A DNA stretch of 64,000 bases from Phyto melanocephala (GCA_941918925.1 OW799234.1:136571305-136635304); one strand, 5' to 3'. Shown: positions 12,136 through 22,091, numbered from the stretch's first letter. Notes: a model not told the origin generated them from the sequence alone. Numbers and translations are program-made.

Positions 12136-13629
12136 ATGAAATTTGAGGAGCTTAAAGTTGAACAACTCAAGAAAGAATTGAGTAAGCTGGCATTGCCGAC
12201 AACAGGTAATAAAGTAGAATTGCAGAAGAGGCTTCTAGATGAATTTAAGCGGCGTCATATTGACATTGATGGTTACGAGTTTGAAGAAAAAGAAGAAATG
12301 GAAGTTTCCACTCGAGCAACCACAAACAACATGGATTTAAGTACAATGCTTGCAGCAATGATGGAAAAAATGGAACTTAACAGTGAAAAATTATTAGCTC
12401 AAGTTAAAGTTGAAGTTCAAGAAACTTCTAGAGCTAATAATGAAAAATTATTAGCTGAAGTTAAAGAAGAAAGTAAAATAATGGAGTTGAAATTTCAAGA
12501 AACTTCTAGAGCTAATAATGAAAAATTATTAGCTGAAGTTAGAGAAGTTCAAGAAACAGCTAAAGCTACGAGCGAGAAAGTTCAAGAAATTTCTGAAGCT
12601 GTAAATAACCGAGTAGAGGGCATTGAAAAGCAAGTTAATAAAATTGATAAAAAAATATCTGACCTTGAAGATTGCATAGTTACTCAAGCAAGTGACTTCA
12701 ATAGCAAATTACAACTACAAGTCAAAGACGTTAACGAAAAATTGCAGTTACAAGTCAAAAATGTTGACGAAAAATTTCAATTACAAGACGAAAAATTTAA
12801 AAATCTGGAAATAAAAATTAGTGATCTTCAATGTCATGAGGGACCAGTGCGAATAATTCCAGAAATATCGAGTAGAATAAAGGCCCCTACTTTTGACGGC
12901 AGTGCACCATTTAATGTTTTTAAATTTCAGTTTGAGACAGTTGCCAATAGAAATATGTGGAACAATGAAGAAAAGGCTTTAGAGCTGATTTTGGCATTAA
13001 AAGGCAACGCAGCACAAGTTCTAGAAAGTATACCCATTGGCTGCAGAGAAAACTACGATGACATAATGGTGGCGCTACAACGCAAGTATGGCGGTGAGCA
13101 CAAACGAGATATATACCGAATGGAACTACGAGGCAGAATACAAAAAGCTAACGAGTCATTACAAGATTTTGCAACGGAGATCGAACGTTTGGTGCAGCTG
13201 ACATATCCAGGTGAAAATCACTCATTTTTGGATCAGTTTAAAATTGAAACGTTTGTAAATGGAATACGTGATCCTGAAATAAAGCACGCGGTGTTTGGAA
13301 CGCATAAATCGACGTTTGCAGAAACAGTTTCATATGCACTAACACAGGAAACTGCAAAATTGCTTTCTAAGCCTCAGATATACAAGGTGCGAAATCTTGA
13401 AATTACTGCTGAAAAAGACGGAGATATAGTCACCGAAATTAAAAATGCAGTTATACAGGCGTTAGAGGAAAAGCAAGGCAAAGCCAGAGCCAAATGCTAT
13501 AATTGTGGTAAAAGTGGACATTTTCAACGAAATTGCAAAGCACCAAGGAAGCGGGCTAGATCTGTTTCGCCACCTGGAAACAGCAAACGCGCAAACACGA
13601 AATCATCAAATGAGTCACCGTTAAACTAA
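12136..13629 (+). CDS. Gag polyprotein with SAP-like N-terminus and CCHC zinc knuckle
   Basis: An intact 497-residue Gag, the structural protein that builds the retrotransposon particle and binds its RNA. Residues 1-37 look like a SAP motif (helix, LPTTGNK turn, helix with KRLLDEF), a fold that in other proteins binds AT-rich DNA. Residues 60-240 are coiled-coil-like and contain internal repeats of the type NEKLLAEV and of the type KLQLQVK, also visible as DNA repeats near 12419-12560. Residues 245-415 match the retrotransposon Gag capsid region, and residues about 454-467 form the zinc knuckle CX2CX4HX4C (CYNCGKSGHFQRNC), followed by a basic tail. The start is the first ATG after the primer-binding site. 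It ends just after a slippery heptamer, so pol is probably made by -1 frameshifting. Confidence 0.92.
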   Translation: MKFEELKVEQLKKELSKLALPTTGNKVELQKRLLDEFKRRHIDIDGYEFEEKEEMEVSTRATTNNMDLSTMLAAMMEKMELNSEKLLAQVKVEVQETSRANNEKLLAEVKEESKIMELKFQETSRANNEKLLAEVREVQETAKATSEKVQEISEAVNNRVEGIEKQVNKIDKKISDLEDCIVTQASDFNSKLQLQVKDVNEKLQLQVKNVDEKFQLQDEKFKNLEIKISDLQCHEGPVRIIPEISSRIKAPTFDGSAPFNVFKFQFETVANRNMWNNEEKALELILALKGNAAQVLESIPIGCRENYDDIMVALQRKYGGEHKRDIYRMELRGRIQKANESLQDFATEIERLVQLTYPGENHSFLDQFKIETFVNGIRDPEIKHAVFGTHKSTFAETVSYALTQETAKLLSKPQIYKVRNLEITAEKDGDIVTEIKNAVIQALEEKQGKARAKCYNCGKSGHFQRNCKAPRKRARSVSPPGNSKRANTKSSNESPLN

Positions 13630-13805
13630 AACGAGCTAGCACTACGGGGCATGAGCTAGCTCCCATAACCGAGGGCCCCACAATCTCCATATCAGTTATG
13701 CAGCAGAAAAATAGCAACCTTACTGCTTGTGGGTATATCAATGGTCGAAGGCATATTTTTACCATAGACACAGGAGCATCGCAGTCTATTATCAGGCTGA
13801 TTTAG
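13614..13805 (+). pseudogene. Pol N-terminal segment with protease active site (frame broken)
   Basis: The frame -1 relative to gag is open from 13614, includes an ATG at 13698, and carries the aspartic protease motif DTGAS at 13767-13781. It stops at a TAG at 13803. The protease continues in the next frame from about 13796, so a single base appears lost in or beside the GG at 13795-13796. The protease would cleave Gag and Pol as a dimer. As sequenced, it is separated from the rest of pol. Confidence 0.85.
13620..13626 (+). promoter_or_regulatory. Candidate -1 ribosomal frameshift site
   Basis: GTTAAAC abuts the gag stop codon TAA (13627-13629). The gag frame reads G-TTA-AAC; slipping back one base enters the frame that is open from 13614 and carries the protease active site. 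GUUAAAC is a known -1 heptamer in some RNA viruses. Use here is inference; a downstream stem-loop or pseudoknot was not modelled. Confidence 0.6.
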
Positions 13806-15982
13806 TAAAGAAAACAATCGAACCGTTATGTGGCGTAAGTCTGCGAACAGCTACTGGGGAGCCTGCTACTGTCTATGGTAGAATAATCGTAAAAGTAACT
13901 ATTGCCAACATAACTGTCAATCATGTATTCATCGTTGCCGACATTGTGGACGAAGTAATCATCGGTGCAGATTTTATGATTAGTCATGGCATTAGTCTGT
14001 ACATGGGGCAGAAGGTAATGATTTGGAGGAATGTCGAAATACCCCTAGATGTTGGTTATGAAAATAAGGTGCATGTAAGGAAACTAGTTGCTACAGAATA
14101 TGAGAAAATACCACCACAGTCAGAAAGTGTAGTATGGGCGCGTATAGAGGGAGATTGTGTGGACAACCGGTTGTGGGTGGTAGAACCAACAGATATAAAA
14201 AGTGACCTAATAACAGCAAAAGCCCTCGTAAAAACCAGAAATGACGGAAGAGTCCCTGTAAGAGTGCTTAACCTTTCCGCCTGTGAAAAAGTCGTCAAGC
14301 CAAAATCCGAATTAGGTAAATGTGCTAAAGCTGAGGCAATAATTAATTGCGAAATGAAATCGGGTCCTGTCAGTATGTCGAACAAAGAGCAGGAGATGCT
14401 AGCAGAATACGTAGAGAAGTGGGTTAAAGGATTATCGCCGTCCGATAGGAATAAAGCAAAACAGCTACTCAGAAAACATGCATCCATCTTCGCTCTGAAA
14501 GGTCAACATCAAGGTAGAACATCACTTGTGAAACATCAGATAAATACCGGCGATGCAAGGCCTATAAAACAAGCTCCTAGAAGTATTCCTCTAGCGAAAC
14601 GTAATGAAGTTAAAGAGCTTGTCAACGAAATGGAGCAGAATGGAGTAATAGAACCTTCTTCAAGTCCTTGGAGCTCACCGGTAGTTTTGGTTAAAAAGAA
14701 AGATGGCAGCACAAGATTTTGCGTCGATTATAGAAAACTGAATGACGTCACTAAGAAGGACAGTTATCCACTACCAAGAATAGATGACACTCTGGACACG
14801 CTAGCTGGAACAAAATGGTTCTCTACTTTAGACCTGCAAAGTGGTTATTGGCAAGTAGAAATATCTGATAAAGATAAGGAGAAAACAGCTTTTAGTGCAA
14901 GTGACGGGCTGTGGCAATTTAACGTGATGCCATTTGGACTATGCAACGCTCCAGCCACATTCGAGCGATTAATGGAACGCGTATTGAGGGGACTTCATTG
15001 GAAGACATGTCTGGTGTATCTTGATGACATAATTGTCATGGGTAAAAGTTTTGACGATCACCTGAAAAATCTAGAAGAAGTTCTTAAACGAATATCAGTG
15101 GCTGGACTTAAATTAAGCGCAAAGAAATGTGCATTGTTCCAAAAAGAAGTTAAATACTTGGGGCATCGAGTCGCAGAGGATGGTATATCAACTGACGAAG
15201 ATAAAATCCAAGCTGTGAAGGACTGGCCTCGCCCGAAAAATCTTCATGAGTTACGTAGTTTTCTAGGCCTCTGTACCTACTACAGGCGATTTGTGCCGAA
15301 TTTTGCCAGTGTCGCTGCCAGTCTACATGAGCTCACCAAGAAGTCACGACCATTCCTGTGGGCTGAAGCCCAAGAACAAGCATTCCAGAAGCTCAAGGAG
15401 TTGTTATGCGTAGCACCAGTTTTGGCATATCCCATCGCTGGGGAGAAATTTGTATTAGATAGCGATGCGAGTGGCTACGGGATAGGTGGTGTTCTTTCGC
15501 AGGTTGTTAACGGAACAGAAAAGGTGATAGGCTACTACAGTCGAACACTCTCGAAGCCTGAAAGAAATTATTGTGTAACACGTCGAGAGCTTCTGGCAGT
15601 TGTAGAGTGTGTAAAGCATTACCACAAATACCTGTATGGACAACACTTTGAACTAAGAACCGATCACTCTGCACTCAGATGGTTACTACAATTTAAACAA
15701 CCGGAAGGACAGCTAGCCCGTTGGATTGAACGTCTCCAGAGCTACGATTTCAGCATTGAGCACAGAAAGGGCACTAAACATGGAAATGCAGATGCACTCT
15801 CCCGAAGACCGTGCAGATTGGAGTGCAAACATTGTGCAAAAGCTGAAGGAAAAGAATGTGTCGTTGACGTTCGACTAACACATATAGAGACAAGTGACGA
15901 CTGGTCAGCGGCGCAAAGAGACGAGGCAAAGAGAGGCAAAAATTATGTCAGCAAAGGAGGAAGACAAAAGGCCAACCCGTAA
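13796..15982 (+). CDS. Pol: protease C-terminus, reverse transcriptase, RNase H
   Basis: A long open frame that begins inside the protease (flap region, then IIGADFM near 13965) and continues through reverse transcriptase and RNase H. Reverse transcriptase motifs seen are LDLQSGYW (first catalytic Asp), the FGLCNAP box and YLDD at 15017-15028, all intact. RNase H follows with DSDASG, the RELLA segment and RTDHSA, ending in NADALSR. These enzymes copy the element RNA into DNA and remove the RNA strand. Open frame exists from about 13727, but residues before 13796 are out of register with the DTG motif. The frame ends at 15982 because of a second indel, an extra A in the run of five at about 15939-15943, after which integrase continues in another frame. 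Confidence 0.92.
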   Translation, partial: ADLVKKTIEPLCGVSLRTATGEPATVYGRIIVKVTIANITVNHVFIVADIVDEVIIGADFMISHGISLYMGQKVMIWRNVEIPLDVGYENKVHVRKLVATEYEKIPPQSESVVWARIEGDCVDNRLWVVEPTDIKSDLITAKALVKTRNDGRVPVRVLNLSACEKVVKPKSELGKCAKAEAIINCEMKSGPVSMSNKEQEMLAEYVEKWVKGLSPSDRNKAKQLLRKHASIFALKGQHQGRTSLVKHQINTGDARPIKQAPRSIPLAKRNEVKELVNEMEQNGVIEPSSSPWSSPVVLVKKKDGSTRFCVDYRKLNDVTKKDSYPLPRIDDTLDTLAGTKWFSTLDLQSGYWQVEISDKDKEKTAFSASDGLWQFNVMPFGLCNAPATFERLMERVLRGLHWKTCLVYLDDIIVMGKSFDDHLKNLEEVLKRISVAGLKLSAKKCALFQKEVKYLGHRVAEDGISTDEDKIQAVKDWPRPKNLHELRSFLGLCTYYRRFVPNFASVAASLHELTKKSRPFLWAEAQEQAFQKLKELLCVAPVLAYPIAGEKFVLDSDASGYGIGGVLSQVVNGTEKVIGYYSRTLSKPERNYCVTRRELLAVVECVKHYHKYLYGQHFELRTDHSALRWLLQFKQPEGQLARWIERLQSYDFSIEHRKGTKHGNADALSRRPCRLECKHCAKAEGKECVVDVRLTHIETSDDWSAAQRDEAKRGKNYVSKGGRQKANP

Positions 15983-17219
15983 CCAAATATCAGCGGAAAG
16001 TCCACTGATGAAATCATACTGGGCGCTATGGAATAGTCTGCAAGTTATTAACGGGTGCCTTTATTGCAAATGGGAAAGTACTGATGGTAAATCGACAACA
16101 AATCTGATTGTGGTGCCATCCTCTAAAGTCATAGAGGTATTGAAGGAGTTTCATAATGGTTCAAGTGGTGGTCATCTTGGTGTAACAAAAACCATAGAAA
16201 AGATAAAGCAACGTTTCTATTGGGTTGGATGCCAACAATCTGTAGCTGATTGGATAGCAAATTGCGCACAATGTATCGCAGCCAAGGGCCCAGTAAGACG
16301 GAGTCGAGGAGCGCTGCAGCAGTACAATTCAGGTGCTCCGTTTGAGCGAATAGCAATGGATATAGCAGGCCCTTTTCCTGTTAGTGAGGCTGGAAACCGT
16401 TACGTTCTAGTTGTAATCGACTATTTTAGCAAATGGCCAGAGGTATACGCAATACCAAACCAAGAAGCTAAAACTGTCGTAAACGCATTTGTGAACAACT
16501 GGGTGTGCCGCTATGGAGTTCCGCTTGAGCTACATTCTGATCAGGGAAGAAATTTTGAATCTGCGATATTCCAGGAGATGTGCGAACTATACGGTATCCG
16601 AAAAACGAGGACTACGCCACTGCATCCACAATCTGACGGCATGGTCGAGAGATTTAACCGCACGTTGGAGGAACACTTGAGAAAAGTGGTCAGTGCACAC
16701 CAAAGGGACTGGGATGAGCACATACCAAAATTTCTGTTGGCATACAGGTCAGCCGTTCATGACTCTACCTCCCGAACACCTGCAAAAATTATGTTCGGAA
16801 CCGAGCTGAAACTGCCAGGTGATCTAGAATTCGGTGTTAATCCCTCGACAATAAATGAGCACGAAGAAGATAATTCAAGGGGACAAAAAGATCTAGACGA
16901 AATTCATGAATTCGTTCGTGGCCGAATAAAAATGACCAGCGACAAGATGAAGGCCAGATATGACAGAGCAGCGAATTGTGAAGGCTTTAATGAGGGTCAG
17001 CTAGTTCTACTATATAACCCACAACGAAAAAAAGGACTGTCTCCTAAACTCCAAACTCATTGGGATGGGCCGTATAAGGTGATAAAAAGAATAAATGATG
17101 TCGTGTATAGAATACAGAAGTACAATAGCCCAAGATCAAAGATGAAAGTGGTTCATCTCGAGCGCCTCGCTAAGTACGGAAAAAGTGAATTTGTGCCTAT
17201 TCGGGACGAACAGGCTTAA
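15894..17219 (+). CDS. Pol: integrase (frame shifted from RT)
   Basis: Integrase inserts the cDNA into the host chromosome. The open frame contains the zinc-binding HHCC module (HNGSSGGH, then NCAQC), the DDE catalytic core (MDIAGPF, HSDQGRN, MVERFNR with exactly 35 residues between the last Asp and Glu) and a C-terminal GPY/F-type module (WDGPYKV). It ends 11 bases before the 3' LTR. True coding sequence of this part begins near 15940, where the frame is joined after the indel; earlier residues are not homologous. No envelope gene follows. It shares its frame with the DTG segment, so the two indels compensate each other. Confidence 0.92.
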   Translation: MTTGQRRKETRQREAKIMSAKEEDKRPTRNQISAESPLMKSYWALWNSLQVINGCLYCKWESTDGKSTTNLIVVPSSKVIEVLKEFHNGSSGGHLGVTKTIEKIKQRFYWVGCQQSVADWIANCAQCIAAKGPVRRSRGALQQYNSGAPFERIAMDIAGPFPVSEAGNRYVLVVIDYFSKWPEVYAIPNQEAKTVVNAFVNNWVCRYGVPLELHSDQGRNFESAIFQEMCELYGIRKTRTTPLHPQSDGMVERFNRTLEEHLRKVVSAHQRDWDEHIPKFLLAYRSAVHDSTSRTPAKIMFGTELKLPGDLEFGVNPSTINEHEEDNSRGQKDLDEIHEFVRGRIKMTSDKMKARYDRAANCEGFNEGQLVLLYNPQRKKGLSPKLQTHWDGPYKVIKRINDVVYRIQKYNSPRSKMKVVHLERLAKYGKSEFVPIRDEQA

Positions 17220-17230
17220 GCGGGCGGTAG
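17219..17230 (+). other. Polypurine tract region
   Basis: The G-rich string AGCGGGCGGTAG lies directly before the 3' LTR, where plus-strand DNA synthesis is primed. It is interrupted by pyrimidines, as in many Ty3/gypsy elements. Confidence 0.65.
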
Positions 17231-17760
17231 TGTTACAGATTTATTTTTAAGTAGCTTAATTTACATTTTAATTTATTTTATTTGTAGCAGTTAAAGTTAC
17301 TGTAGTTGTATTTGTATTAGTTTGTTTTGCTGGTTTTTCGAAAATGTTGTTTGTTATTTTGTGTAGCATACTTTTAGGCACTTCTATTATTCGTGCATAT
17401 TACTTAACGTCTTAATTTAAATTTAACGGTTTTCGAATGTACTAGAATGTACATACGAGAACTTTGTCGAATGTTACCGAACACCACTATGTTACTATAA
17501 ATAGCCGAACAACACGGCTAACGTGATGAGTATTACAATAGAGCTTGTAAAGTGCGTATCAAAGTGAGTTTGATAATAAAAGTGTATAACTATAAGTGTA
17601 ATAAGTAAAGTGATATTAAAGCAATCTTTGAGTGTGCTTAAGTAAATAAAGTGCTCTTAATTTTATAACGAATTTCAACTGTTTTTAATTGCAATAAAAG
17701 AACTCAAAAGGTTTATTTAAAGGAAATATTCCAACGTTTATAAAAGGTATAAACGTAACA
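17231..17760 (+). repeat. 3' LTR (530 bp)
   Basis: Full-length partner of the 5' LTR, with TATAAATA at 17496-17503, ending GTAACA and followed by ATAT. Confidence 0.95.
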
Positions 17761-17764
17761 ATAT

Positions 17765-18115
17765 ATTTTTTTTTATTTTTTTTTAGATTATATAAACTTT
17801 ACGTGGAGAATAAGTAATGGAGAGCTTGAGCAGAATAATATATTTTTAATTTTATTTAAATAAGCGATAAATTATTTTAACGCACATTTAATCTGCACTG
17901 CGAAAAATATTGAACGTATAGGGCAAAGTATTAACGAAACACCAGAAGCAGTTACCGAAAGGCGTTCTTCTCAGCTGGGAATGGCTCGTACATCACAAGG
18001 GCGAATTTAAAAAAAATGATTTACTATTATGCCCATATAAGTTTCAATTAAGAATTAAAACCCGCAGATCATCGGCAACGTCTAAATTTTAGAGTTAATT
18101 TTAAACAGTTGGCCA
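17765..18115. other. Unassigned AT-rich DNA before the second LTR element
   Basis: No LTR or primer-binding site of the following element was recognised. Probably degraded or truncated leader sequence. Confidence 0.4.
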
Positions 18116-18889
18116 GAAATAAAATCAACTTTATTAAAGGGCTTTGTTATAAAGCAAAACTGTAGGTTCTGTGGTTCTAAAAATCCAAGACCAACCGCTT
18201 TTTCCGAGTTAAGAAAGTTGTTGACAGAAGCGTACCCTAATCCCAGAACTTTGCAACAGGTTTTAACAGAGTTTGGTACAGTGAGGCAAGGTAATTTAAG
18301 TATATCTGCTTATAGAGAAAAGGTTGCATTATTGTCTGAGCAATTAATTGCTTTTGAGTTAAAAACTATAGAGAATCCTACGCAGGAGGCAAAGAACGCA
18401 ATATACAAAATGAGCGAGAATATGGCTCTTAACGTTTTCATGAAAGGAGTCAATTCTGAATATCATAACGTCTTAATAGCAAGTGGACCAAATACATTTA
18501 GAGAAGCGGTAGAAAAATGCATAATACTTGAAAGAAATATAAAGGATAACAGTAATGTTTTTAGATATGAGAGAAGATATGATAATAGAGGCAATGGAAA
18601 TAGAGGGAATAGAAATTTTTCAGTGAATAGAGATTCATTTCACTTTGATAATAGAAACAATAGGCAAAATTACGATAATCGTAATGGCAATCACTACAAT
18701 TATACCCACAATAATGCTCATGATTATAATAGAAGTCGTAACAACAATTTTAATAATAATAGTGGAAATAGATATAGAGTAGATAATTTTGGCAGTAGTG
18801 GAAACAATATATCTAGAATGAATGGCAATAACAACAGGAACAACGATTCCTATAGGGAAAGAAATAGGAATAGTGGACAGGGAAACTGA
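18116..18889 (+). pseudogene. Gag C-terminal part of a second LTR element
   Basis: An open frame, extended upstream from the first in-frame TTG (18218) to about 18116, encodes a Gag-like protein. It has a helical capsid-like part (residues matching LTEFGTVRQGNLSISAY) and an Asn/Arg-rich tail with no CCHC knuckle, as in gypsy/17.6-type (errantivirus-like) Gags. The N-terminus of Gag, the LTRs and a start codon were not found, so it is a 5'-truncated fragment. It is a different family from the element at 11.57-17.76 kb. The stop TGA at 18887 follows a slippery heptamer. Confidence 0.75.
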
Positions 18890-19467
18890 AAGGGCAGGAT
18901 AACAATAAGTGTTATCCAAGGCCGAATCTATACAAAATTTCCGTAAATATAGATAATTCAATTGCAGTCAGGTGTAAAAGTGTGGGTAGATATCTTAGTT
19001 TTTTGATTGATACGGGGGCAGATATATCTATTTGTAAATTTAAAAATGTAGAAAATGTTAATAGAAACAATGTTTCGTCACTAAGTGGGATTACTCAGGA
19101 AACAACTGAAAGTATTGGTACAGCATATTTGAAATTACATTTTGAAGACAGACACATAAATCATAAATTTCATATAGTTGATAACGATTTTCCAATTTTA
19201 GTTGATGGAATAATTGGACGAGATATTCTGGAGAAATATAAGTGTAAGATAGATTTTGAGTCATATACGATATCATTCAACATAGAGGATGAAGAGTTTA
19301 TTTTGCCAATAAATACTAAATGTATATGTCAAACGGATATCTGTATATCTGCACGTTCAGGGGCAGGTATCAACGCCAATTGCATTCCAGTGTGTGGCAT
19401 TGCATTTGAAAAACTAATTGGCCTTTATTCTAAATTATGTGCTTTAACTGTAAATGGAGAGCAATAA
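18874..19467 (+). pseudogene. Aspartic protease of the second LTR element, pol truncated
   Basis: The -1 frame runs open to 19467. It contains the active site LIDTGAD (Asp codon 19009-19011) and the C-terminal IIGRDIL motif about 70 residues later, the typical retropepsin pattern. The reverse transcriptase that should follow is missing; downstream sequence has no pol similarity I can see, so the element is 3'-truncated here. The protease itself looks undamaged. Confidence 0.8.
18880..18886 (+). promoter_or_regulatory. Candidate -1 ribosomal frameshift site
   Basis: GGGAAAC, a canonical retroviral-type X XXY YYZ heptamer, lies directly before the gag stop TGA (18887-18889) in the right phase (G-GGA-AAC). 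The -1 frame is open from 18874 and leads into the protease. Confidence 0.75.
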
Positions 19468-21372
19468 CGGTTTATGATAGAGTATTTTTACTTCCTGGTT
19501 TTAAAAACAGACCTGAGATGTGGTTTCAGCAGGATGAATACACTGCCCACGAATAATTTCAAAAGATTTATCAGCACCCGACTATTTTCATTAGGGTTAT
19601 TTAAAGGAGCGAGACAATCCATGAACTCAAGGCCAGAAATACGAGCATTACAACCACATAAATTGAAAACATACATATAAGCACATACTTGCAGCATATA
19701 AGTTCAAACAGTTTTAAAAACTTTAGTATCGAAAATTAACAAAATGTCTATGATGTGTGACAAAAATATATGTACCAAAATTGTACACTAAAATACACAA
19801 AGATTTAAGTATCAATTGAAATCAATGGAAAAATTCGCGAATATGTTTCGTGTAATCCTCTTAAATTATTTATGCGACATTAAATAACAATATGTACTCC
19901 ACAATTGTTGTTCCAAAGCGATTCTTAGGTTATTTTGGACACTGCGCACGAAACTGCGCTCTGGCTTTTAAAACGGTTAATTTAATTCAGTTTAGAGGAA
20001 ACTAGGTAATTCAACAACAAAAGAAATACAGATGGACCGACTTCCTTTAATTTAATTGATTCTAAGTCGTTGCAATTTAAAGTAGTTTTGGGTTTTTTTT
20101 TAGTAAAAAAACCTAAAATACATTTTTCATTCATACATATCGACGATGGGTGTCACAATATTGTTTTGTGTGGTTTTATAAATAAACTCATAAATAAATA
20201 AATAAATAAAATAATTGTGATCCTCATGAAAATTAATACTAAAATGTGTCTACACATTTTCATACAAGATGACATTAAACAACTTCTTACCTACAACCAT
20301 ACAACCGGATTTATTTTACCCTCCCTAACTTTAAATAAAATAAAAATGTAAAGGGGAACTTTATGTTTACATGTGTATATGTACGGTGCGCATTTTCAAA
20401 AAATTCTTTTATGCACTAAATGGCATGCAGTTTGAAAATTTATTTAGAAATTGCCTTGTGGCATACGCAACTTGGGAATTTAAACAGGAACGTGCCATAT
20501 TGGAACTCATGCTTGACGAAATAAAAATTACACCACTTTCATGGACCATGACAACAAATTCGCATGGACCATACAAGGGCGTTTTTAAGTGTGTCAAATC
20601 TTTTTAAAACTTAATGCGAAAATTAAACATTAAACAGATAGAAACTTACAGTCAGCGAGCTATTAATTGTAAATTAAAAAAATAATAATGTGTAAGCACT
20701 CAAGTATGTTTTAACATTTGTATGTTTGTGTGTATGTATGTATGTATGTATGTATGCATGAATAATCCAATAGAAAAAGAAATAATTATAATGTACCACA
20801 TCCATATCCATTTCCACTTGAATTAAATATTTATTTAAACAATAAAAAAAAATATAAATAATAAGGGGGCTCGTTTAAACGATTAGGATTCCCGTCAAGT
20901 TTTATTTTATGGACATTTTAGAATAACAATAATTTCATGTTTAATTAAATTAATACAATTAAAAACCTAAAAAAAATCGAAAGAGTCCAAAGGTTGGAAT
21001 TAAACATTACGGTTGTTTAAGATCTGCGTAAAAAAATAATTAACTCGACATAAATTTATATGTAGAAACTGCATTTTTGAAGAAGAAACGTGAATATTGC
21101 ACTTAATGCGGTATTGAAGAAAGTTTGTTAAACAAACCAGCCGACATCAGCAATAAACTAATGCAGATGATATCCTTAAGTTTTTAATGTGGTTTAAGAA
21201 TACTGAGGGGGAATTTCGAAAACTAAATAAATAAATAAAGTAACAAACATATTGGATTGTTTTCTTTTTTTTTTTAATTTGATTAAATATTTTAACAAAG
21301 AGCTGCAAGTTTGTATTTGTAATTTATAACCTTTTCTACGTTGGCATTTTAACATTTTTATTTAAAGTTTTA
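19468..21372. other. Intergenic DNA, no gene seen
   Basis: Only short chance open frames. A TATG microsatellite is at about 20720-20757 and a TAAA-rich run at about 20190-20212. Confidence 0.5.
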
Positions 21373-21489
21373 GGGCCGTATTCATAAAAAATATTTTAGG
21401 TTTATTAAAGGCTTATTTGACAGATGTTGTAGAGAAATTTGTCAAATAAGCCTTCAATAAACCTAAAATATTTTTTATGAATACGGCCC
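21373..21489. mobile_element. Palindromic MITE, TTA-flanked
   Basis: Starts GGGCCGTATTCATAAAAAAT and ends with the complement; the two halves pair almost throughout, leaving a small loop around 21425-21440. TTA lies on both sides (21370-21372 and 21490-21492), as in PIF/Harbinger insertions. Related copies are at 57502-57614 and, as one arm, at 40324-40386. Confidence 0.8.
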
Positions 21490-21492
21490 TTA

Positions 21493-22091
21493 AGTTTTTA
21501 ATATTTCTATATTTATATTTTTTAATATAAAAGAGTTAAAAAACAATAATCTTAATTGCTGGGTGTTAATATAAAAATAATTTTATATACTTCGTTGGCA
21601 CTACATACTTTAAGTACTGGTACTGTCATAGTTAAAAAAAATAATAATGCAGCCGTATTAGTGAGAGAATTTTAAAGTACAGTACTATGAAAAAGTAAGC
21701 TCCCAGATTTTTTTCAAAATTAAGTCACAAAAAATTGTTTTGGTTTTTTATTTAAAAGAAAAAATAAGCCCAAAGATTTCCATTAAAGTTTAATACAAGA
21801 ATTTATTTTGTGTAAAAAACTAATAAAAATGCAGCAAACACTGAAATTACAATTTTTTTTTACTAGTTAAAATGGAAAATCTTGAATAAATTTTGCAGTT
21901 AAAATTTGATTTTTTAAAAATTAAATATTTTTCTAATTCCATCATCATTTTTTTACGCAATGAATTTGAATAAATATCAACACAGCCGGTAAGCATGCGC
22001 ACTCGTCGCTGTTTCATGGAGAGCATAAAAATTAAAAAAGAAGTGGGGTTATAAACAATTGTTTGATGAACTGGGCACCTATGCCTTAAAC
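21493..22091. other. AT-rich DNA, no gene seen
   Basis: No coding or repeat signal recognised apart from the left duplication CCTTAAAC at 22084-22091 of the next MITE. Confidence 0.5.

Larger units (their letters stand above)
11568..17760 (+). mobile_element. Ty3/gypsy-type LTR retrotransposon, near-complete
   Basis: A 6193-bp element with 530-bp LTRs that begin TGTTAC and end GTAACA, flanked on both sides by ATAT (11564-11567 and 17761-17764). Between the LTRs lie a primer-binding site, gag, and a pol with the order protease, reverse transcriptase, RNase H, integrase, which is diagnostic of Ty3/gypsy rather than Ty1/copia elements. The integrase ends in a GPY/F-type module. No envelope-like ORF follows. 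The two LTRs differ at about two positions, so the insertion is recent. Two one-base indels in pol are the only obvious damage and may be mutations or assembly errors. Confidence 0.95.

Noticed and set aside
14056..14487. Minus-strand open frame of 143 codons
   Set aside because: It lies antisense to the reverse transcriptase region of the LTR element and has no domain; it is a shadow frame.
18635..18961. Minus-strand Ile-rich open frame
   Set aside because: Antisense of the Asn-rich Gag tail; composition explains it.
19474..19680. Continuation of pol after the second LTR element's protease
   Set aside because: The translation has no reverse transcriptase motif; the element appears truncated at about 19467.
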